From positions 1 to 11,202 of the forward strand of contig SKSV01000099.1 in the NCBI GenBank assembly GCA_007122815.1: a stretch of 11,202 bases of DNA, read 5' to 3'. This DNA comes from Trueperaceae bacterium (GTDB lineage: Bacteria > Deinococcota > Deinococci > Deinococcales > Trueperaceae). Shown here piece after piece: positions 5,912 through 11,202 of this stretch (the stretch's first letter is position 1; each line of letters begins with the position of its first letter). The notes beneath the pieces were generated by a model. The model was not told where the DNA came from and searched no databases. It saw nothing but the letters and a program-made list of their open reading frames with translations. The position numbers were made by a program, and so were the translations under genes.

Positions 5912-8900
5912 GTGGATGGTCCTCGCGACGCGCGGCCGGAACCGGGTTCCGCAGCGCAAACAGGAACCAAGACCAGCGGTGCTCGCCTGCCCCGTGCCCT
6001 GCTCGTGCACGACCGGCCCGAGCAGGCGGCAGCTACCCTGACGGCGTTGGAGCGTGCGGGGACGCCCTTGCGAGCGCTCCGCGTCGACACCCTTCCGGCG
6101 CTCGATGCCGCCCTCCGGGGAAGGGACTGGGACCTCGTCATGCTCCTGCGTCCCCTCGAGCGGGTCAGTGACGATGCCGTCCTGGAGCGCCTGCTCCAAG
6201 CGGGTAGCGCCACCCCCGTACTCGTGCTGGCCGACGGTCTGGACGACGCCGCCGTCCTGCAACTCTCGGCTCACGGCGTGCAGGAGGTGGCGGAAGCCCG
6301 CGACGACGCTGGAATCGGCGCGGCGGTCGATCGCCTGGTCGGCGGGACGCGGTCCGAAGAGGAGCACCTGGCCGACCCGGGGTTGGCGCTGGCGATCCGA
6401 GTCCAACACAGCTTGCTAGGCGCCCTGGACCTCGAACCGGCATTGGAGAGGACGTTGGAGCTCGTGTGCGGCGCCCTGCGGCAGCCGTACGCCGAAACCT
6501 GGCTGCGCAGGCCCGACGGTGACGGCTTCCTGTTGGGGCCCGGGTTCGAAGCCGAGCCCAGGCTGGCGGCGCTGCGCAGCGCGGCGCGAGGCTCGAACAC
6601 CACAGCGGTGGGCGTCATCCGCGAAGCGGTGACGTCACGCCGGGCGCGCGTGGTCAAGGACCTGAGGCGGGATGGCGGCCACCGCTTCGGCCGTGCCCGC
6701 GCCGCTCTCGATCTCGGACTCGACGGAGTGACGGTGGTGCCCGTCGTGATCGCGGACCAGGTCGAGGCGGTGATGCTGAGCCTCGGAAGGGACGGAGAAG
6801 GCCTGGACCCGCGAGTGCGTGGTGTGCTCGAACTAGCCGCCGGGCACCTCGCCACAGCCCTGGGACTGGGACGGGACGGCAAGCGGCTGGCGCAAGAGCG
6901 TCGCCTGCTCGATGAGCTTCTCGACCTGCTCGCCGAAGGTGTGGTGGCCTGCGACTCGGACGGCCAGGTGACGCTGTTCAACAGGTCCATGGAGAGCTTC
7001 CACGGCAAGGGTCCCGTCCAAGGGGTGGGGCTCGAGGGGTGGGCAAGTCGTTACGACCTCTACCTCGCCGACGGCGTCACCGCCATGCGCGACGCCGAGG
7101 TGCCGATCCTGCGTGCGCTGCAGGGGGAGTACCTGGAGGAGGAGCGCTTCGTGATAGCCGCTCCGGGCGTGCGGCGCCGAGCCGCGCGCGCCTCGGCGCG
7201 ACCGCTCCGAGACGAGCGCGGCGCCGTAAGCGCGGCCCTGATGGTGGTCCGTGACGAGAGCCAGGAGGCCGCCGCCAGTGCCGAGGTCGCCGGCGCGGGC
7301 GAGCGCGCGGTGCGCGCCTTCACACTGTTGCTGGACCACCTGGCCGACCTCGCACTGCGGGTCGGTGAGGCGCAGAGCCTGGAGCGCGCTTGGCCCGCCT
7401 TCGCGGACTTCGCCGAACGCACCCTCGGTGCCGACGAGCTGCGCGTGGTGCGCAACCTCGACGCTGCAGCCGGCGTGGCCGGACGTCCCATCTACGCAGC
7501 CTCCACACCGCTGTCGGGTGGCGCGGAGTCGCTGGTTCGGGCGGCGCAGGTCAGCCGGCTGGCACTCGAGGCGATAGCTACCAGGCGACTCGCGTTGGAC
7601 CGCGACAGCGAGCACGAGGCGCTCGTGGGTGAGCGCCCCATGCGCTCCGCGGCGGCTGTCCCGCTGACGCTGGGAACGCGCGTGCTTGGCGCGCTGGAGG
7701 TGCGCGCCAAGCGTCCGTTCGCCTTCGACGAGGGCGCCGCGGTAGCGCTCACCATGGCCGCGAACCTGGCGGCCATCGCGCTGGACCACGCCGACCTGGT
7801 GGACGAGGAGCGTCGCTCGCGAGAGGTCGCCGAAGCGTCGGCCCGGCACTTCCAGCGCATCTTCGCCGCCAACCCCGCGGCGGTGGCGATCGTCTCCCCC
7901 GACGACCACAGCGTTCTCGACGCGAACCCCGCCATGGAGGTTCTGACCGGCCTCGGCCGGGAAGAGCTGCTCGGCCGCAGCACGCTCGAGCTAGGGCTCT
8001 GGGGCAGCGAGGAAGAACCCGGGATCGACCCGGGCAGCGGCGAAGCGCGGCTACACGAGCGGGAGGTGGTGCTCCGCCGCCGAGACGGCGTGAGACGGAC
8101 GTGCCTCGTGTCGGCAGAAGCCACAGAGCTCGTGGTGCACGGCGCGGGCACGCAGCGCGCGCTGCTCGTGCTGGCCGTGGACGTGACGGACCGGCTCGAG
8201 CAGCAGCGGCAGCTGCGCGACCTGGCACGCTTCCGCGAGAGCTTGATGGAGTTCGTCGGAGAGACCCTCTCGCACGGCTTCGATGGCCCCTTCTACCAGC
8301 GCTTGCTGGAAGCGGCGGTCCGCGCCACGCCCGGAGCGGAGGCCGGATCGCTGCTCCTGCGCGACCCGAACGGAGACAGCTACCGCTTCGTGGCTGCCGT
8401 CGGGTACGACCTCGAGGGCCTCCACGAGGTCGAGTTCCTCGACTTCGAGGTAAGCGAGAACACCCCTACCGGCGCGCGCCCAGCGGTCCTGCAAGGATTC
8501 AGCCGCGAGCGCGACACGCCCGAGCGGCTCGACGCGCTGATCCAAGCCGGGCGCCTGGGCGAGATCCAAGCGTCGCTGGTCGTGCCTATCGAGCTCGAGG
8601 GGCGCCGCATGGCGGTACTCTGCCTCGACAACCTGCGCCAGAGGGACGCCTTCGACGACGAGGCGGTAGGGCTCGCCGAGGCGTTCGCGAGCCAGGTGGC
8701 GACGCTGATCAGACGTCGCACGCTGGAGCACGAGCTCGAGCACATGGCCTACCACGATGGCCTAACCGGGTTGCCGAACCGCACCCTCTTCCGCGACCGG
8801 CTGCAGCAGGCCGTGGCGCGCGCCATGCGAACGAAGCAGCGCGGTGCGGCGCTGTTCGTCGACCTCGACAACCTGAAGGTGACCAACGACGCGCTCGGCC

Positions 8901-10051
8901 ACACCGTCGGCGACGAGCTGCTGCGCGCGGTCGGCGAGCGCCTGCTGGCGTCCGTCCGAGCCGAGGACACGGTCGCGCGCATCGGCGGCGACGAGTTCAC
9001 GCTGGTCTTGCCGGAACTCGAGGACGGCGCCGCTGCGGCTGTCGTGGCCGACAAGATACTGAATGCGCTGCGCAGGCCGTTCAGGCTCCAAGGCCACGAG
9101 GTGCACGTCTCCGCGAGCATCGGTGTCACGCTCTTCCCGGACGACGGCAACGACGCCGACACGCTGATCCGACACGGGGACACGGCCATGTACCAGGCCA
9201 AGGCCCAGGGCAAGGACCGCTACCGCTTCTTCACGCGTGAGATGAACCGCCAGCTGCTCGAACGCGCCTCCCTCGAGGCGCAACTGCGCTTGGCACTGAG
9301 GCGCGAGGAGTTCCGACTCCACTTCCAACCACGCGTCGCGCTCGACGACGGCCGCATCACCAGCGTCGAGGCGCTGGCCCGCTGGCATCACCCGGGGCGC
9401 GGTGACGTGCCGCCAGGCACCTTCATACCCGTGGCGGAGGACGCTGGGCTGATCGGCGCCGTAGGCGCCCACCTCTTGCGCCTGGCGTGCGTACAGGGGC
9501 GTGCCTGGAGCGACGCAGGCCTGCCTACGGTGGTCGCGTTCAACCTCTCCGCAAGGCAGCTCCAGGAGCGGGACGTGGTCGGCACGATACGCTCGGTGCT
9601 GAGCGACACCGGCCTGGATCCGCACCTGTTGGAGCTCGAGCTCACCGAGAGCGCGGTGATGCACAACGTCGAGGAGAACGTGGTGAAGCTGAGCGAACTG
9701 CGCTCGCTCGGGGTTCAAGTCTCCATCGACGACTTCGGTACCGCCTACTCTTCGCTCAACTACCTGAAGCGGCTGCCGGCCACGGCGCTCAAGATCGACC
9801 AGACCTTCGTGCGTGACGTGGCGGCGGAAGGCGAGGCAGGGCGCCACGACTCGGCGATCGTAAGGGCCGTGATCGCCCTCGCCGAGGCGCTGGAACTCGT
9901 CGCCATCGCCGAAGGCGTCGAGACGGTGGCACAACTGCGCCGCTTGCGCACACTGGGGTGCGACCAGGGGCAGGGGTTCCTGTTCGCGGAGCCGGACGAC
10001 GCCGAGAAGATCACCGAGCTGTTGCGCGAAGGGCGCATAGCGCTTCCCTGA
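5912..10051 (+). CDS. Multi-sensor diguanylate cyclase/phosphodiesterase (pseudo-REC, GAF-PAS-GAF-PAS-GAF-GGDEF-EAL)
   Basis: This cytoplasmic protein, about 1379 residues, would make and/or degrade cyclic di-GMP in response to signals. Approximate order: degenerate receiver 28-145, GAF 160-320, PAS 330-450, GAF 467-627, PAS 645-763, GAF 773-937, GGDEF 945-1106, EAL 1113-1376. GGDEF (1025-1029) is intact, with DLDNLKVTND and GHTVGDELL upstream and an RAED inhibitory site (1016-1019) exactly five residues before it. The EAL domain keeps EAL 1153-1155, Asn1211, Glu1246, Asp1273-Asp1274, Lys1294, Glu1334 and Gln1354, so both activities are plausible. DDFGTAYSS has Ala where Gly is usual. No membrane segment is seen. 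The frame is open from GTG 5813. GTG 5912 is preferred because the 5813-5905 part has poor codon bias, leaves only 50 bases to a divergent gene and has no close Shine-Dalgarno; this start is uncertain. Confidence 0.9.
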   Translation: MDGPRDARPEPGSAAQTGTKTSGARLPRALLVHDRPEQAAATLTALERAGTPLRALRVDTLPALDAALRGRDWDLVMLLRPLERVSDDAVLERLLQAGSATPVLVLADGLDDAAVLQLSAHGVQEVAEARDDAGIGAAVDRLVGGTRSEEEHLADPGLALAIRVQHSLLGALDLEPALERTLELVCGALRQPYAETWLRRPDGDGFLLGPGFEAEPRLAALRSAARGSNTTAVGVIREAVTSRRARVVKDLRRDGGHRFGRARAALDLGLDGVTVVPVVIADQVEAVMLSLGRDGEGLDPRVRGVLELAAGHLATALGLGRDGKRLAQERRLLDELLDLLAEGVVACDSDGQVTLFNRSMESFHGKGPVQGVGLEGWASRYDLYLADGVTAMRDAEVPILRALQGEYLEEERFVIAAPGVRRRAARASARPLRDERGAVSAALMVVRDESQEAAASAEVAGAGERAVRAFTLLLDHLADLALRVGEAQSLERAWPAFADFAERTLGADELRVVRNLDAAAGVAGRPIYAASTPLSGGAESLVRAAQVSRLALEAIATRRLALDRDSEHEALVGERPMRSAAAVPLTLGTRVLGALEVRAKRPFAFDEGAAVALTMAANLAAIALDHADLVDEERRSREVAEASARHFQRIFAANPAAVAIVSPDDHSVLDANPAMEVLTGLGREELLGRSTLELGLWGSEEEPGIDPGSGEARLHEREVVLRRRDGVRRTCLVSAEATELVVHGAGTQRALLVLAVDVTDRLEQQRQLRDLARFRESLMEFVGETLSHGFDGPFYQRLLEAAVRATPGAEAGSLLLRDPNGDSYRFVAAVGYDLEGLHEVEFLDFEVSENTPTGARPAVLQGFSRERDTPERLDALIQAGRLGEIQASLVVPIELEGRRMAVLCLDNLRQRDAFDDEAVGLAEAFASQVATLIRRRTLEHELEHMAYHDGLTGLPNRTLFRDRLQQAVARAMRTKQRGAALFVDLDNLKVTNDALGHTVGDELLRAVGERLLASVRAEDTVARIGGDEFTLVLPELEDGAAAAVVADKILNALRRPFRLQGHEVHVSASIGVTLFPDDGNDADTLIRHGDTAMYQAKAQGKDRYRFFTREMNRQLLERASLEAQLRLALRREEFRLHFQPRVALDDGRITSVEALARWHHPGRGDVPPGTFIPVAEDAGLIGAVGAHLLRLACVQGRAWSDAGLPTVVAFNLSARQLQERDVVGTIRSVLSDTGLDPHLLELELTESAVMHNVEENVVKLSELRSLGVQVSIDDFGTAYSSLNYLKRLPATALKIDQTFVRDVAAEGEAGRHDSAIVRAVIALAEALELVAIAEGVETVAQLRRLRTLGCDQGQGFLFAEPDDAEKITELLREGRIALP

Positions 10052-10079
10052 GCGACCCCAAGGGACCGCTGCCAGACCA

Positions 10080-10085
10080 TAGACT
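10080..10085 (+). promoter_or_regulatory. -10-like TAGACT placed for a leaderless amidase transcript
   Basis: TAGACT fits TANNNT and ends 5 bases before ATG 10091, which itself has no Shine-Dalgarno. This arrangement is typical of leaderless genes in Deinococcota. The 9-base context ATAGACTCT recurs upstream of yojF at 3100-3108. No convincing -35 is visible. Confidence 0.4.
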
Positions 10086-10090
10086 CTGTC

Positions 10091-10918
10091 ATGGCCAAGG
10101 CATGCATCGCGCTCGTGCAGACGGATCCCGGCAGCGACAAGCCCGCCAACCTGGAGCGAACCTTCGAGCTGATCGCGGAGGCCGCGCAGGGCGGCGCGGA
10201 CTGGGTCGCCCTGCCTGAGACGTTCCACCTGCGCGCCCCTAACGCCGAGAAGCTCGCTCAGGCGGAGCCCGTGCCGGGTCCGCTCAGCGAAGCGCTCGCC
10301 GAGTCTGCGGCCCTGCACGGGATCTGGCTGTTCGCGGGCAGCTTCAACGAGCGCAGTCCAGAACCCGAGAAGACCTGGAACACGAGCCTCGTGTTCGACC
10401 CGAACGGCAAGCAGGTGGCCGCCTACCGCAAGATCCACATGTTCGACGTCACCATCGACGACAAGGTCAGGGTGCAGGAGTCGGCACGCAACCTCGCGGG
10501 TGAGCACGTCGTGACGTGCGAGACGCCGCTCGGGAGAGCGGGGCTGAGCATCTGCTACGACCTGCGTTTCCCGGAGCTCTACCGCGCCATGGCTCTGCGT
10601 GGGGCCGTGATCTCGTTCGTACCCTCGAACTTCACGGTCCCTACCGGCCGCGATCACTGGGAGCCGCTGCTGCGAGCCCGTGCGATCGAGAACGGCCAGT
10701 ACGTCGTCGCCGCCGCGACGATAGGTGGCGGCGACGAGCGCGGCTTCGTGGCCTACGGGCGCTCGCTGGTGGTGGACCCCTGGGGCACCGTCGTCGCTTG
10801 CGCCCCCGACGAGGTGGGCGTGACCTACGCTTCACTGGATACCGACCGCGTGCTCGAGGTGCGCAGCCGTATCCCGAGCCTCGAGCACATCCGTCCGGAC
10901 GTCTACGCCAGCGAGTGA
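10091..10918 (+). CDS. Carbon-nitrogen hydrolase of the nitrilase superfamily (Nit1/Nit2-type amidase)
   Basis: This cytosolic amidase of 275 residues hydrolyses a carboxamide to acid and ammonia through a Glu-Lys-Cys triad. Glu43 is in ALPETF, Lys114 in YRKIHMFDV and Cys155 in SICYDLRFPELYR. HWEPLLRARAIENGQYVVAAA near the C-terminus and YGRSLVVDPWGTVVA match the Nit1 (deaminated glutathione amidase) and Nit2 (omega-amidase) branch more than NAD synthetase or aliphatic amidase branches. These enzymes repair deaminated glutathione or hydrolyse alpha-ketoglutaramate. The details lean to Nit1, but a bacillithiol producer may lack glutathione, so the substrate is open. ATG 10091 begins 39 bases after the GGDEF-EAL stop and directly at the first beta strand (ACIALVQTDPG). 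It lacks a Shine-Dalgarno but has a TAGACT box 5 bases upstream, suggesting its own leaderless promoter. Confidence 0.88.
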   Translation: MAKACIALVQTDPGSDKPANLERTFELIAEAAQGGADWVALPETFHLRAPNAEKLAQAEPVPGPLSEALAESAALHGIWLFAGSFNERSPEPEKTWNTSLVFDPNGKQVAAYRKIHMFDVTIDDKVRVQESARNLAGEHVVTCETPLGRAGLSICYDLRFPELYRAMALRGAVISFVPSNFTVPTGRDHWEPLLRARAIENGQYVVAAATIGGGDERGFVAYGRSLVVDPWGTVVACAPDEVGVTYASLDTDRVLEVRSRIPSLEHIRPDVYASE

Positions 10919-10951
10919 GGGTTGCCGCGGTACGGGCGATGCGTTACCGCC

Positions 10952-11010
10952 CCGGCCGTGCCGCTGCGTGACCGTACCGGCGGTGCCACTCCGTGAGCGC
11001 GCCGGCGGTG
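10952..11010 (+). repeat. 25-base imperfect tandem repeat between the amidase and SDR genes
   Basis: Units start at 10952, 10977 and 11002, exactly 25 bases apart, each opening CCGGCSGTG. The first two units agree at 19 of 25 positions, sharing CCGTGCCG/CGGTGCCA and GCGTGACCG/CCGTGAGCG segments. The third matches only its first 10 bases. A weaker copy (ATGCGTTACCG) precedes them near 10939. It fills most of the 104-base gap before the SDR start, so it may hold regulator sites or be slippage-derived. CGGTACGG (10928-10935) and CCGTACCG (10972-10979) also form an 8-base inverted repeat. Confidence 0.45.
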
Positions 11011-11022
11011 CATGATGGGCTG

Positions 11023-11202
11023 ATGGACCTGGGACTCACACACAGCCGCGCTCTAGTGTGCGCCGCCTCGAGCGGCCTCGGCTTCGCCACCGCGCACGCG
11101 CTCGCTAAGGAGGGCGCACGTGTCGCGCTCTGCTCGCGCGACGCCGAGCGCGCCAGGGCAGCCGCCGAGCGCATAGCGGCGGACACCGGCGCTGAGACCT
11201 AC
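11023..11202 (+). CDS. Short-chain dehydrogenase/reductase, N-terminal part (cut by the window edge)
   Basis: The 60 visible codons form the first half of a Rossmann fold. The sequence GLTHSRALVCAASSGLGFAT holds the cofactor glycine motif (residues 13-20, C-A-A-S-S-G-L-G, with Ala in place of the first Gly), followed by a long helix HALAKEGARVAL and CSRD. The Arg39 after the second strand usually favours NADP(H). This resembles FabG-like 3-oxoacyl-reductase relatives in the classical SDR family, but the catalytic Ser-Tyr-Lys region lies beyond the window, so the substrate cannot be named. ATG 11023 was chosen because it places the usual short lead before the first strand. GTG 11008 in the same frame would add five residues. 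The Shine-Dalgarno is weak. Confidence 0.8.
   Translation, partial: MDLGLTHSRALVCAASSGLGFATAHALAKEGARVALCSRDAERARAAAERIAADTGAETY

Noticed and set aside
8762..10657. A 631-codon open frame on the - strand
   Set aside because: It lies antisense to the GGDEF-EAL and amidase genes, whose conserved motifs are clear. Long antisense frames are expected at this GC content, and its protein shows no recognisable domain.
1..11202. Defence system, mobile element or CRISPR array
   Set aside because: I found no transposase, integrase, nuclease-methylase pair or regularly spaced repeats. The single helicase has the standard UvrD layout without defence partners.

Overview
The window is GC-rich, densely coding DNA from a bacterium. 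It carries six complete protein genes and the first 60 codons of a seventh. A YojF/BshB2 pair points to a bacillithiol-making lineage. With the high GC content, and several starts that could be leaderless (a TANNNT box just before the start codon), this fits a Deinococcota organism, perhaps of the Truepera type, better than a low-GC Firmicute. The taxonomic placement is an inference; there is no rRNA or other marker gene here.

Layout on the + strand: a UvrD/Rep-type superfamily 1 helicase (32-2413), a HemG-like flavodoxin-domain protein (2454-3050), then the pair of a YojF/DUF1806-family protein (3145-3495) and the BshB2-type PIG-L deacetylase of bacillithiol synthesis (3517-4284). A MerA/glutathione-reductase-like flavoprotein disulfide oxidoreductase (5762-4323, - strand) converges on bshB2. 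Divergent from it is a very large cytoplasmic c-di-GMP protein (about 5912-10051) with a degenerate receiver, three GAF, two PAS, GGDEF and EAL domains. Next come a nitrilase-superfamily amidase of the Nit1/Nit2 type (10091-10918) and the N-terminus of a short-chain dehydrogenase/reductase (11023 to the window edge).

Two themes connect neighbours. The first is redox and thiol chemistry: HemG-like flavodoxin, YojF, BshB2, a disulfide oxidoreductase and, more distantly, an amidase whose best-known relatives repair glutathione by-products. The second is signalling through the GGDEF-EAL protein, whose catalytic and inhibitory-site motifs all look intact. Non-coding space is short throughout. The only stretch over 300 bases that might lack a gene is 1-415, which lies in the doubtful N-terminal part of the helicase frame. 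I recognise no tRNA, rRNA, CRISPR array, insertion sequence, defence island or phage gene. The most useful leads are the conserved yojF-bshB2 pair, the pseudo-receiver on the c-di-GMP enzyme, a shared ATAGACTCT element before two transcription units, and a 25-base imperfect tandem repeat before the SDR gene.
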